A DNA stretch of 64,000 bases from Enterococcus_D entomosocium (GTDB lineage Bacteria > Bacillota > Bacilli > Lactobacillales > Enterococcaceae), in NCBI RefSeq assembly GCF_030441895.1, contig NZ_JARJAS010000017.1; one strand, written 5' to 3'. The notes under the pieces were generated by a model. That model ran no database searches and was not told the origin of the DNA. It saw only the letters and a list, made by a program, of their open reading frames with translations. Positions 15,707 to 24,785 of the stretch are shown here, piece by piece (the stretch's first letter is position 1; each line of letters begins with the position of its first letter). A program made the position numbers and the translations under genes.

Positions 15707-17110
15707 CTAAATCAGTTTTCCTTCATCGGTTGGTTGGCGTTCCATTTCAGTTCTAGATTTTTTCAAAAACCCTAACATCAATGCTGTAACCACCGTTCCA
15801 GAAACGATTGCCACGACATACATCAACGGATTGTTCAATACATTGGGAATCGGTAAGATCCAGATACCACCATGTGGAGCTAATGAAGTTACGCCGACAC
15901 CCATTGATATTGCAGCAGCGGTTGCTGAACCTGCCATCAAACTAGGTATTACTCGTAATGGGTCAGCGACAGCAAATGGAATCGCACCTTCAGTAATATA
16001 AGATAATCCCAAAACCCAGCAAGACTGAGCAGAAGTTCGTTCTTCTTGAGTAAATTTTTGCTTAAACAAGATAGAAGCCAAGGCAATGCCTAGAGGAGGT
16101 GTCATCCCGGCAGCCATACAAGCCGCAATTGGTGCATTAACTCCTGCCGACATCAAACCAATACTAAAGGTTGAAATCGATTTATTGATGGGACCGCCCA
16201 TATCAGCTGCCATCATAATGCCTATCAGTAAGCCGAATACCACACCACTCGTAGAACCAAGTCCATTAAGCCAATTCGTCAAAGCATCCAATACATAAGA
16301 GATTGGTTTATCAATGAAATAAAACATGGCAAAGCCAGTCACAGCAACTGAGATCAAAGGAACAATAATCAACTGATATAGTGCCGCAAATGATTTTGCT
16401 ACTGTTACTTTATTCGCTAAATAATCCGTAGCATACCCAGCGAGTAAACCACCAACCATCCCACCTAAAAAACCAGATCCTCCACTTGCCGCCATCGTTC
16501 CCGCAACCAAACCAGCGGCAAAGCCCGGTCTACCGGCAACGGAAGTGGCAATTCCTGCTGCAAGTGCAGGAACCATCAATGCAAAAGCCGTATTCCCACC
16601 AATTGTGCTTAAAACTTCGGCAATTTGATTGTATGATGGATCGCTAGGATCAGCTGCATTGATCCCAAAAGCAAAACTAAACGCAATTAAAATTCCACCA
16701 GCAATAACCAAAGGCAACATGTAATTAACGCCATTCATGAAATGATTATAAATGCCAGCTTTCTTTCCGGATTCGTTTGAAACATGCTCGCCTTGGGCAA
16801 TCGTGGTCACTTCCAACCCATCAATTGCCTCTTGGATCACTTTTTCTGGTTCTCTGATTGCTCTTGCGGTTGACACTCTTTTAACTTTTTTTCCAGCAAA
16901 TCGGTCGGTCTGTACTTCTTTGTCAACCGCTAAAATGACAACCTCTGCCTGTTGAATTTCTTCTGTACTCAAAATGTTTTCGACTTTTACTCCTTGTGTC
17001 TCGATTTTGATTGTATATCCCAATGATTTTGCCGTTTTTTCCAGTTTTTCAGCAGCCATATACGTATGCGCAATTCCAGTCGGACAAGCAGAAATACCGA
17101 CAATTTTCAT
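15707..17110 (-). CDS. PTS fructose-family EIIBC component
   Basis: A 467-residue fusion. Residues 1-100 are a fructose-type EIIB, with the phosphorylated Cys9 in GISACPTGIAHTYMAAEKLE. Residues about 120-455 are EIIC with about eight to nine membrane segments and the family phrases MNGVNYMLPLVIAGGILIAF, GRPGFAAGLVAG and MGGPINKS. It imports and phosphorylates a hexose or hexose-like sugar; fructose is only the family default. Its ATG overlaps the EIIA stop (ATGA), showing translational coupling. GAGGG lies 7 nt upstream. Confidence 0.93.
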   Translation of the reverse strand: MKIVGISACPTGIAHTYMAAEKLEKTAKSLGYTIKIETQGVKVENILSTEEIQQAEVVILAVDKEVQTDRFAGKKVKRVSTARAIREPEKVIQEAIDGLEVTTIAQGEHVSNESGKKAGIYNHFMNGVNYMLPLVIAGGILIAFSFAFGINAADPSDPSYNQIAEVLSTIGGNTAFALMVPALAAGIATSVAGRPGFAAGLVAGTMAASGGSGFLGGMVGGLLAGYATDYLANKVTVAKSFAALYQLIIVPLISVAVTGFAMFYFIDKPISYVLDALTNWLNGLGSTSGVVFGLLIGIMMAADMGGPINKSISTFSIGLMSAGVNAPIAACMAAGMTPPLGIALASILFKQKFTQEERTSAQSCWVLGLSYITEGAIPFAVADPLRVIPSLMAGSATAAAISMGVGVTSLAPHGGIWILPIPNVLNNPLMYVVAIVSGTVVTALMLGFLKKSRTEMERQPTDEGKLI

Positions 17111-17580
17111 ACAGGTTCCCTCTTTTCTGATTGATTTGATTGAATATTATTAATAATATCTGAGGCGTCTTTTGCCTTCTTTACTGCATTTCGAAATCCT
17201 TCGTGCATCAACAATCGTGCGAGATTGCTTAAGATGATTAAATGATCGTCAGTACTCTTTTCAGGTACTGCGATGACAAAAGAATAGGTGACAGCCGTTC
17301 CGTCAATTGCTTGATAATCAGTAATTGGACTCGACTTTACGAAGGCGATTGCGGGCCTTAGTACTGCCTTACTTTTTGCATGAGGAATACCAAAATGATC
17401 TTCAATCCCAGTAGAGGTTTGTTTCTCGCGACGAAATAAATCTTTTTTGTACTTCTTTATATTACTGATAACTCCTGAGGACTCGAATAAAACAGATGCT
17501 TGAGTAAACAATTCTTCTTTTGTCCGAATTTGCTCATCAAATAAAATGAATCGTTCATCAATCAGTTGACCGATATCCAA
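17107..17580 (-). CDS. PTS EIIA component, fructose/mannitol (PtsN-like) type
   Basis: A soluble phosphocarrier of 157 residues. The active histidine is in FGIPHAKSKAV (His67 from the chosen start). The rest fits EIIA-2: TSTGIEDH before it and AVPEKSTDDHLIILSNLARL after it. I placed the start at TTG 17580 because GGAGG is 8 nt upstream of it; the ATG at 17595 has that GGAGG inside its own reading frame and no site of its own. First gene of the PTS operon. Confidence 0.9.
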   Translation of the reverse strand: MDIGQLIDERFILFDEQIRTKEELFTQASVLFESSGVISNIKKYKKDLFRREKQTSTGIEDHFGIPHAKSKAVLRPAIAFVKSSPITDYQAIDGTAVTYSFVIAVPEKSTDDHLIILSNLARLLMHEGFRNAVKKAKDASDIINNIQSNQSEKREPV

Positions 17581-17599
17581 TTTCAACACCTCCATTTTT

Positions 17600-17655
17600 T
17601 GTAATCGTTTTCGAAAACTTGCCTAAACTATACCATCGTGAACTAAACAGTTCAA
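17600..17655 (-). promoter_or_regulatory. PTS operon promoter with dyad operator and cre site
   Basis: On the minus strand: TTGAAC (17650-17655), 17 bp, TATAGT (17627-17632). TGAACTAAACAGTTCA (17639-17654) is a 6-bp-arm dyad between the boxes, the best DeoR operator candidate. A cre-like site (CGAAAACGATTACA, 13 of 14 to consensus) lies at 17600-17613, downstream of the start, suggesting CcpA repression. Confidence 0.65.
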
Positions 17656-17727
17656 TGCTATGAGCTATTTAATGCAAATAGACGAAAAAAAGTGGAATAC
17701 GTTCATAAAAATGATCTATAAAAGTCA

Positions 17728-17767
17728 AAAAAAAGAACAAAGAACGACAAATCATCGTCCATTGTTC
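17728..17767 (-). terminator. Terminator of the OYE flavoprotein gene
   Basis: Arms 17735-17747 and 17755-17767 (GAACAA and CGA blocks pair) followed on the minus strand by eight T. The rest of the 17.66-17.9 kb gap shows nothing else. Confidence 0.65.
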
Positions 17768-17909
17768 TCTTATTTCGATTAATTCCTAACCTATACTAAA
17801 AAAATTTTTAAAAGAAGAACCGTAAGTAAATCTCTACTTTTCTTCCATTCCCGATCTCTACACTTACAAGTCATTCTTTCGAATCAACTCTCATGTAATA
17901 AAACATATA

Positions 17910-18947
17910 TCAACGTTTCACCCCACGTTGATAGGAATCATTGTACGCTTGAAAGGACTTATCGTGAAGTTTAGCCGCTGCATCTGCCAACCAGTTGACA
18001 TTTCTGATCAACGCGCGGCCTTGTAAAACCAAATCCACTTGATTGGTTTGCAAAAGATATTCGCAAAGATCAGGATTATCCAATAAACCGACTGCTGCTA
18101 CGGGAATATCGACCACTTGCTTGATGGCTGCAGCAAAGGGCACTTGGTAGCCATCATAGATCGGAATATTAGGCTTTTTATCCACCACACCACCGGTTGA
18201 GCAATCAAGACAATCAATGCCATCTGCTTGAAGCCATTGGGCTACTTGCTGCCAATCTTCCAACGAATTTTGGCGTCCTGGTTCTTCATAGTCTGTCAGT
18301 GACAAGCGCATCCACAATGCCCCAGAAAAGACCGCCCGAACTGCTTGTACCGTTTCTTTTACAAAGCGATACCGATTCTCTAAGGAACCACCATACTGGT
18401 CGGTGCGTTGATTGACGAATGGCGAAAGAAATTGATCCATCAAGTAGCCATGAGCCCCATGAAGTTCGATCATCGCGACACCCGCATTAGCTGCTCGTTG
18501 GGCAGCCTGAACAAAACTGTCTTGCACCCGTTTGATCTCCGCCAGGGTCATTTCTGACGGTAACGGGTAGCGTTCGTTAAAGGCAACGGCACTTGGTGCC
18601 AAAGGATTGGTGGCATCAACTGCTTTTCGTCCTGCATGGCTTAGTTGGATGCCTACTTGCGCATTGAAACCATGCAGCAGTTCCACCAATTTCGTCAGTT
18701 CTGTTTGCTGTTCTTCATTCCATAACCCTAGATCATTGTTTGTGATTCGTCCGTCTGGTTCAACGGCAGTTGCTTCGATAATGATCAATCCGGCTTTGCT
18801 TAATGCTCGTGCCCCATAGTGAACAAAATGAAAGGGCTCCGCAACACCGTCTTCTTTTTTTACTTCATACATACACATCGGCGACATAACGACGCGGTTG
18901 GCCAATGTTAAATTCGCTAGCTTCACTGGTGACAATAGTTTGGACAT
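17910..18947 (-). CDS. namA: Old Yellow Enzyme family NADPH:flavin oxidoreductase, YqjM/NamA type
   Basis: A 345-residue TIM-barrel FMN enzyme: LLSPVKLANLTLANRVVMSP, MCMYEV, QLSHAGRKA, the active-site block ELHGAHGYLMDQFLSPFVN, then YGGSLENRYRFV, and the phosphate-binding AVGLLDNPDLCEYLL and VDLVLQGRALIRN. YqjM-type enzymes reduce activated C=C bonds of enones and related electrophiles and are often oxidative-stress induced. GGGAGTG precedes the ATG. It is monocistronic and convergent with nothing nearby. Confidence 0.92.
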   Translation of the reverse strand: MSKLLSPVKLANLTLANRVVMSPMCMYEVKKEDGVAEPFHFVHYGARALSKAGLIIIEATAVEPDGRITNNDLGLWNEEQQTELTKLVELLHGFNAQVGIQLSHAGRKAVDATNPLAPSAVAFNERYPLPSEMTLAEIKRVQDSFVQAAQRAANAGVAMIELHGAHGYLMDQFLSPFVNQRTDQYGGSLENRYRFVKETVQAVRAVFSGALWMRLSLTDYEEPGRQNSLEDWQQVAQWLQADGIDCLDCSTGGVVDKKPNIPIYDGYQVPFAAAIKQVVDIPVAAVGLLDNPDLCEYLLQTNQVDLVLQGRALIRNVNWLADAAAKLHDKSFQAYNDSYQRGVKR

Positions 18948-19210
18948 GTTGACACTCCCTCAACGATTTTTCGCTTTGTATTTTTCTCTATATTCAGTAT
19001 AAACAGCCCCTTCAAAAACACAAGCAATGACCCTTTTTCTCATTTTTAAAACAAAAAAATAGACGCATTCTGCTTGCTCCCATGACATTGGAACAATCAG
19101 CTGCCTCTTCCCACTATTATTATACCGCATCCAGAGTCAAAAAAATAGACTAGTATTTTTGGTGGATGCCCGTATAATTGAGTTACTTTGGAGAATGGAT
19201 GTGAGTCTGA

Positions 19211-21349
19211 ATGAACAACCTAAAGGCTGAAAAGAAGCATCTCGCAGACACGTACCAGCAATTGCTGACACGAAAGACAGTGCTGAACAGTTTCTTGACT
19301 GAAGGCAGAAAAAAAGATCGCCTTGCGATGCAAAGCATCGGCGAAGAAATTCGCTTAAACTTTGATAATTTTGCTGACCGTTTAGATACTTTTGCTGCCA
19401 TCGAAAGTAAGAATCGTGAGATCGACCAAATGAACGCCGCTCTTCAATCTGCTGAACGTGAATTAGCTGCCATCGACCGTCTTCTGGATAGTCCCTACTT
19501 TGGTAAAATCTCCCTACAATTTGAAGATGAGGAAACGATAGAAGATTTTTACATTGGGATCAATGGTTTTGTTAATGAAAATAAGGAAGGGCTGATCTAT
19601 GATTGGCGCTCCCCAATTGCCGAATTGTTCTATGCCAAACGCCTGGGTCCGGTCTCTTATCAAGTGAACAATCAGACGATTTCTGCCGTTCTTGAACAAC
19701 GCCGTCAATTTATTATCGAAAAAGATCAATTGAAGCAAGCCTTTGATACCTCAGTGGCGATTCAAGATGACGTGTTACTGGCAGCCCTTGAAGCCAATAA
19801 TAGCCAAAAAATGCAGGATATCACTGCTTCGATCCAACACGAACAAAACGTCATCATCCGTGACTTAGCGCATAAAAACCTACTGGTCAACGGTGTTGCT
19901 GGAAGCGGAAAAACTTCTGCTGTCATGCAGCGGATCGCCTTTTTGCTGTACCATTTTCGTGAAGAGATGACCGCAGAGAATGTCTTGATCCTCTCCCCGA
20001 ATTCGCGGTTTATTGATTATATTTCGCAAGTGCTGCCTTCCCTCGGTGAAAAAAATCCATTGACGTTGACCATGCGGCAGTTTTGCCAAGCATTTCCTAG
20101 CGTTGACTTAGAATCGGAAGAGGGTTATTTTGACCGCATCCAGCAAGCACCCAGTGAAGCAATCGAACTTTTACGCAGTGCTGACTTCAGCCGCTTTCTT
20201 CAATCCTTGAGCAAACAGCTGCCAGAAGAACTTGTGCTTCAGTTTAAACCAATCAAAAGAAAAAACGTCGTCCTTTTTTCTGAAGAAACGATCGACACTT
20301 TCTTCCAAGAAACACCGAAACAGGCACCCTTGCGCGATCGCATCCAAGCTGTCAAAAAGAAATTGGCTTACGCTTGGGAGGAACGATTGCAAAAAAATGC
20401 CTTAGCAGCGAATGTTCACGACCAAGTTCGTTCTTTGACTGAAGATGAACAACGATCCCTTTTAGGGACAGTTTTAAAAGATGATTCAGAAAAAACGATT
20501 CAGAAAGCAGCCCTTCGCCTCCTAAAGAAAAAATATGAAAAAGTTACGAAACAAATCAACGACCTTACGTGGTTTGATACGAAACAATTGTTAGCAGACA
20601 GTGCCGACTATTTTACTCATGGACAGATCGCTTTGACGCAAACAACAGATAGTTTGGATTATACTGTTTGTCTATTGCTGATACGTCATTTGGTGGCCGA
20701 AAAACAACCTGTCCCTGCTTTGCGCTATCTCTTTATCGACGAAGTCCAAGATTATACGCCAGCACAACTGCAGTTTCTATTATGTCTTTTTCCTATGACC
20801 GCTTTCACCCTCGTGGGGGATCAGCAACAGGCGATTTTTACAAGTGCCATCACCGTATCAGAAATTCAAACGATATTTCAACAACAGGCGAAATCCCTCG
20901 AAACGTATCAGCTGACTACGAGTTATCGGTCTAGCGGTGCAATCACACGGTTATTTGCTCAAATGCTACCAAAAGAAACCAATTTAAAAATCTCTGCCGT
21001 TCGACCAGCAGGAAAGTTGCCACAGTTTTATGCCAATCTGACTGACGTTGCCTTGGTAGACATAGTAAAGGAACTTAAGCAGCCAGTAACGATCATCACA
21101 AAAGATAGTCGATCCAGTGAAGAGCTTAAACAATTCTTCGATAAACAGGCCGTGTCATTTCATGGAACGGTTTTACCGATTCATCTTGCCAAAGGATTGG
21201 AATTTAAGCAGGTTCTTTTATATGATGTTTCAGCAGAAAATTATCATACCGATCAAGATCAGCGGATTCTCTATACGGCGATTTCTCGTGCCATGGAAGA
21301 ACTGATGGTAACTTCAAAAACGACCTTTTCACCGTTTCTCACTATTTGA
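19211..21349 (+). CDS. helD: HelD-like RNA polymerase recycling helicase (UvrD/Rep-like)
   Basis: A 712-residue superfamily-1 ATPase. It begins with a long coiled-coil N-terminal arm (about 1-95), then IYDWRSPIAELFY, a family hallmark. Walker A GVAGSGKT is at 228-235, Walker B LFIDEVQDYTPAQLQ and VGDQQQAIF follow, and GLEFKQVLLYDV with YTAISRAMEEL is at the end. HelD enters the RNA polymerase channels and strips it from nucleic acids. It is slightly shorter than the about 770-residue Bacillus protein. Its promoter lies at about 19150-19176 (TATAAT visible), and a terminator follows at 21470. Confidence 0.9.
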   Translation: MNNLKAEKKHLADTYQQLLTRKTVLNSFLTEGRKKDRLAMQSIGEEIRLNFDNFADRLDTFAAIESKNREIDQMNAALQSAERELAAIDRLLDSPYFGKISLQFEDEETIEDFYIGINGFVNENKEGLIYDWRSPIAELFYAKRLGPVSYQVNNQTISAVLEQRRQFIIEKDQLKQAFDTSVAIQDDVLLAALEANNSQKMQDITASIQHEQNVIIRDLAHKNLLVNGVAGSGKTSAVMQRIAFLLYHFREEMTAENVLILSPNSRFIDYISQVLPSLGEKNPLTLTMRQFCQAFPSVDLESEEGYFDRIQQAPSEAIELLRSADFSRFLQSLSKQLPEELVLQFKPIKRKNVVLFSEETIDTFFQETPKQAPLRDRIQAVKKKLAYAWEERLQKNALAANVHDQVRSLTEDEQRSLLGTVLKDDSEKTIQKAALRLLKKKYEKVTKQINDLTWFDTKQLLADSADYFTHGQIALTQTTDSLDYTVCLLLIRHLVAEKQPVPALRYLFIDEVQDYTPAQLQFLLCLFPMTAFTLVGDQQQAIFTSAITVSEIQTIFQQQAKSLETYQLTTSYRSSGAITRLFAQMLPKETNLKISAVRPAGKLPQFYANLTDVALVDIVKELKQPVTIITKDSRSSEELKQFFDKQAVSFHGTVLPIHLAKGLEFKQVLLYDVSAENYHTDQDQRILYTAISRAMEELMVTSKTTFSPFLTI

Positions 21350-21469
21350 TAGTAGAACGAGAAACCTCCTATTTTCTATAGAATGTTGATAAGATTTGAG
21401 AGAACCCTGTCTTGTCTCTCCGGGTAATTCTCTTGTCTGACCGATTTAGAAAGCGGTCGATCAAATAAA

Positions 21470-21499
21470 AAAGCATCAACGCGATTGCGTTGATGCTTT
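21470..21499. terminator. Bidirectional terminator between convergent helD and CHAP genes
   Basis: Perfect hairpin AAGCATCAACGC-GATT-GCGTTGATGCTT with A/T tails on both sides. Confidence 0.9.
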
Positions 21500-21512
21500 G
21501 CTTTTGATTTGA

Positions 21513-22895
21513 TTAGCGATGGATGTAAGTATATCCAGATGCGCTCAATGTTGCAGTGTTTGGTCCACCAGGACTGTCAAAGCCCATTCCGCCTTGAGAG
21601 ATCGTGATCGTATTGTTTGATGGGTTGTATGATTCAACATAGGCTACGTGACCATAAGTTGGATCAGCAGTCCAAACGCCACCAACTGATTGACCAGCGG
21701 CAAAGACTACAACAGCACCGGCTGCTGGTGTACCATTGACAGTGTACCCATCAGCTGCAGCTGACGCACCCCATTGGGCCCCGTTACCCCAGTAAGTACC
21801 TACCCAAGGAGCACGGTTTTTCACGTACCAAGTACATTGACCCCAAGCATACATGTTCCCTGAGCTTGAATGATCTTTTCCGCCGCCTGTAGAAGTATTT
21901 CCGGTAGAATCATTGTTTGATGAAGAGTTTGAACCTGAGTTACTTGAACTTGAATTGCTTGAACCAGTGTTCGAAGAGCTTGTGTTCGATGAACTTGAGC
22001 TGTTAGAACTGCTAGTATTGCTTGAACTTGAGCTTGTGTTGCTTGAAGAACTACTTGTTGCTGTTTCAGTAGAAGCAACTGTATTTTCTGTCGTGCTCTC
22101 TGTTGATTGGGCAGCAGCTTCTTCTTGTGCTTCTTTCAAAGCAGCAGCTTGTCTTTCTTCTTCTGCTTTTTGAGCAGCAGCAGCTTCTTGTTGTTCTTTC
22201 AAGATACGGGCTTTTTCAGCTTCCGCTTCTTGTTTTTTCTTGTTCAATGCATCTTTGTCTTTTTCAGCAGTTGCTTGTTCTGCTGCTAAGTTTGCTTTCA
22301 AGACATTTAAATCAGCTTGTTTTGCTGCAATGGCATCTTTTTGTTGGCTAAGTTCTGCTTGGTTTGCAGCAACTTCTTGGATCTTGCTTTCGTTTTCTTT
22401 GACTTTGTCTTCAACATCTTGTTTGTCTTGTTTTTGTTGTTCAACTAAATCATTGTTTGCATTGACGATCGTTGTCATCGCTTGTACGCGACCGATAACA
22501 TCCGTTAAAGAATCTGCTTCTAAAACAGCATCAATGAAATTGGTGCTTTGACCGTTAACTTGTACATCACGGGCTTGCTTTTGAATTGCTTCTTCACGTT
22601 TGGCAATACGCAATTTCAATGTTGCGATTTTGTCTTGCAATTTCTCAGCTTCTTGACCTAACTCAACTTGTTTTGCTTCTAATGAAGCAACTTTTGCACT
22701 CACTGTTTCAATTTCTGCTTCTAGAGAATCGATCTGTGATTGGGCGTCAGCTTGCTGACCTTTAAGAGAATTGATTTTTTGGTCTTGCTGCTCGATTTGA
22801 TCATCAATGGAATCTGCAAATGCTAATGCAGGTGCTGCAACTGCGGTTAATGTTAGTGAACACACCATTAATGCTGATAACAAACTATTCTTCAC
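21513..22895 (-). CDS. PcsB/SagB-like secreted peptidoglycan hydrolase (coiled coil plus CHAP domain)
   Basis: A 460-residue secreted protein: signal peptide 1-27 (ends ALAFA), long alternating Q/E/K/A coiled coil (about 30-255) as in PcsB, a serine/asparagine linker (about 265-340) and a C-terminal CHAP amidase/endopeptidase with Cys354 (WGQCTWYV) and His416 (YGHVAYVE). PcsB-type enzymes are kept inactive by the coiled coil and activated by FtsEX at the septum. WalRK often controls them, and a WalR-like box and long inverted repeat precede this gene. In enterococci the family is named SagA/SalB/SagBb; I cannot assign the exact orthologue. Confidence 0.92.
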   Translation of the reverse strand: MKNSLLSALMVCSLTLTAVAAPALAFADSIDDQIEQQDQKINSLKGQQADAQSQIDSLEAEIETVSAKVASLEAKQVELGQEAEKLQDKIATLKLRIAKREEAIQKQARDVQVNGQSTNFIDAVLEADSLTDVIGRVQAMTTIVNANNDLVEQQKQDKQDVEDKVKENESKIQEVAANQAELSQQKDAIAAKQADLNVLKANLAAEQATAEKDKDALNKKKQEAEAEKARILKEQQEAAAAQKAEEERQAAALKEAQEEAAAQSTESTTENTVASTETATSSSSSNTSSSSSNTSSSNSSSSSNTSSSNTGSSNSSSSNSGSNSSSNNDSTGNTSTGGGKDHSSSGNMYAWGQCTWYVKNRAPWVGTYWGNGAQWGASAAADGYTVNGTPAAGAVVVFAAGQSVGGVWTADPTYGHVAYVESYNPSNNTITISQGGMGFDSPGGPNTATLSASGYTYIHR

Positions 22896-22997
22896 TCGTT
22901 TTTCCTCCGACTAGCTGGTTGATTTGACAGATGAACTGCCTTTATAAAAACTTAATTTTGTCTAAGAAAGTTTAATGTTCGATTTAACGACAAATGA

Positions 22998-23071
22998 ATT
23001 CTACCATAATGATATGACACACAGATAAAGGAAATGTTACAAAAATGTTTCAATCTAACACTTCCTTTATC
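22998..23071 (-). promoter_or_regulatory. Promoter, long inverted repeat and WalR-like box before the CHAP hydrolase gene
   Basis: An extended -10 (TGGTAGAAT; hexamer 22998-23003 on the minus strand) is preceded by a 16-bp inverted repeat, 15 of 16 matched (23024-23039 and 23056-23071, 16-nt loop). Inside it, TGTTAC-N5-TGTTTC (23035-23051, plus strand) matches the WalR consensus TGTWAH-N5-TGTWAH at 11 of 12 positions. The remaining 23.07-23.28 kb is AT-rich without features. Confidence 0.5.
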
Positions 23072-23287
23072 TCAGCGATAAATAACAGAACAATTAAAGA
23101 CCGTTAAATCAATGTTTCTGAATAAAACATCGCGTTTTCTTTTCATTTTCAAAAAATGATATTTTTTCTATTTTAGTTATTTTTATCACATAAAAGCACC
23201 TAAATAAGAGCACTTATAGTTTTTTCGGAATTATCTTAACAAGAAAAACTATGAAAACAAGAAATCTTTCAAAAAAAGACCCTTTAT

Positions 23288-23337
23288 GTGACAAGATTCC
23301 TTTTCCTTCCTATAATAAATAAAACAAGCGAGGAGGG
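23288..23337 (+). promoter_or_regulatory. Promoter and ribosome binding site that fix the start of the metallophosphoesterase gene
   Basis: GTGACA (23288-23293), 17 bp and TATAAT (23311-23316) form a near-consensus promoter; transcription would begin near 23323. AGGAGGG follows at 23331-23337. The only codon at correct spacing in frame is ATT at 23345. Confidence 0.7.
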
Positions 23338-23344
23338 AATCGCG

Positions 23345-24688
23345 ATTCGTACACACAAAAAATGGTTTTGGCCATTGGCACTTCTTACACTTTTTGTCAC
23401 CTGTTTCCTGTTATTCTTTCAATTTCGTAAGGTGCATGAAGCCGATACACCTTTGCAACAGGCAAGCAACAGTGAGTTTTGGCTCTTAAGTGATATTCAT
23501 TTTCTTTCCTCCACGCTTCATGATAATGGCGAAGCCTTTCAGACCTTCACGCAAGGAGCTGCTGGCAAAGAGATGATGTATCAAGAACAATCAATCGAAG
23601 CCTTCACCGCTCAAGCCTTAAAAGAGAAACCCACGGGAATTATTTTGACCGGTGATATGACGCTCAATGGCGAGAAAGCAAGTGCTCAAGAGTTGGCAAG
23701 ATTGCTTGAACCATTGCAAGAAGCTGGCATTATGGTTTTAGCATTACCTGGCAACCACGAGATTTACAATGGTTGGGCGCGAGCATTTCAAGGTGAAAAG
23801 GAATACTATGCCGATCAAATCAGTCCTGAGGATTTTCAAACGATTTTTGCTGAAGGTTACGAAAAAGCCAACAGTATCGACAAGTCTTCCCTTAGCTACA
23901 GCATTCAGTTAAATGACAAGTATCGCCTCTTTTTACTAGATTCATGTATCTACGATTCTGAGGTTAATTGGGATGAGCCCACAACGAATGGTGAGTTGAA
24001 ACCAGCTACTCTAACCTGGTTGGAGGAGCAATTAACCCTGACAAAAGAAGCAGAGCAAGTACCACTGGTCTTTTTACACCATAACTTGTTCAGTCATAAT
24101 GAACTCTTACAAGACGGTTATGTTCTCGATAATGCCTCCAAAACTGTCGCTTTGTTGGACCGTTTCAACGTGCCAGCCGTTTTCTCTGGTCATATCCACA
24201 TTCAAGACATTAACGAAGGGAATGATTCGCTTTATGAAGCAGTCACTGGGTCTTATTCAACAGCAGAATTAGGCTACGGCGTCCTTTCTCTTTCTGACAA
24301 AGATATCGACTACGAAGCTCGGCAGATTGATCTCGATGCTTGGGCGGCTGAAACGAAGCAAACTGATGAACAGTTACTGGACTATCAAAACTACCAGAAA
24401 AGTATTTTTGAAAATGATACCGACCAACTGGTCCGCGACCAATTGTCCGCCGTGTCTGAACTGTCAGAAGCCCAGATCACACAACTTTGCACGTTTGTCA
24501 CGAAGCTGAACACGGCCCTTTTTACTGGCAATGATACTTACTCAGTCGAGGAAATAGCTGCCATCAAAGACTCCGAGGAGTATCAGTGGTTAGCGACCTA
24601 TTCTTACTTTTTGAAGCAATATGTCGATTCAATGCTCGACGATCAAACCGATGATCGCAAGCTGACGATCCCCCTCAAAGCAGAATAA
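23345..24688 (+). CDS. Membrane-anchored calcineurin-like metallophosphoesterase (apparent ATT start)
   Basis: A 447-residue protein. An N-terminal membrane anchor (about 6-26) is followed by an extracellular phosphoesterase with metal-binding motifs DIHF, TGDMTLNG, GNHEIYNG, a histidine pair in FLHHNLFSHNE and SGHIHIQD. The open frame extends upstream to a GTG at 23288, but that GTG is part of the -35 box, so it would not be transcribed. AGGAGGG is 7 nt before ATT 23345, making ATT the best start; the next TTG would remove part of the anchor. The substrate (phosphodiester or nucleotide) is unknown. A terminator follows. Confidence 0.88.
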   Translation: MRTHKKWFWPLALLTLFVTCFLLFFQFRKVHEADTPLQQASNSEFWLLSDIHFLSSTLHDNGEAFQTFTQGAAGKEMMYQEQSIEAFTAQALKEKPTGIILTGDMTLNGEKASAQELARLLEPLQEAGIMVLALPGNHEIYNGWARAFQGEKEYYADQISPEDFQTIFAEGYEKANSIDKSSLSYSIQLNDKYRLFLLDSCIYDSEVNWDEPTTNGELKPATLTWLEEQLTLTKEAEQVPLVFLHHNLFSHNELLQDGYVLDNASKTVALLDRFNVPAVFSGHIHIQDINEGNDSLYEAVTGSYSTAELGYGVLSLSDKDIDYEARQIDLDAWAAETKQTDEQLLDYQNYQKSIFENDTDQLVRDQLSAVSELSEAQITQLCTFVTKLNTALFTGNDTYSVEEIAAIKDSEEYQWLATYSYFLKQYVDSMLDDQTDDRKLTIPLKAE

Positions 24689-24692
24689 AGCC

Positions 24693-24740
24693 AAAAAGTG
24701 TCTTCTTCCTTTCTTTTAGGAAAAAGACACTTTTTCTTTT
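24693..24740 (+). terminator. Terminator of the metallophosphoesterase gene
   Basis: AAAAAGTGTCTT (24693-24704) pairs with AAGACACTTTTT (24724-24735), then CTTTT. Confidence 0.8.
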
Positions 24741-24749
24741 CTAATGAAC

Positions 24750-24785
24750 GATAGCCCTCTCGTTTGGGTAAACGAGAAGGCTATC
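24750..24785. repeat. Isolated hairpin without T-tract in a 450-bp gene-free stretch
   Basis: GATAGCC-CT-CTCGTTT then GGGT then AAACGAG-AA-GGCTATC: two perfect 7-bp arms separated by a 2x2 internal mismatch. No U-run follows. The rest of 24.8-25.13 kb shows no supported gene. Confidence 0.6.

Noticed and set aside
21821..22551. Several long open frames on both strands opposite the CHAP hydrolase gene
   Set aside because: They arise from low-complexity Ser/Asn and Gln/Ala/Glu codons of the real gene, have leucine- or glutamate-run translations and lack ribosome binding sites.
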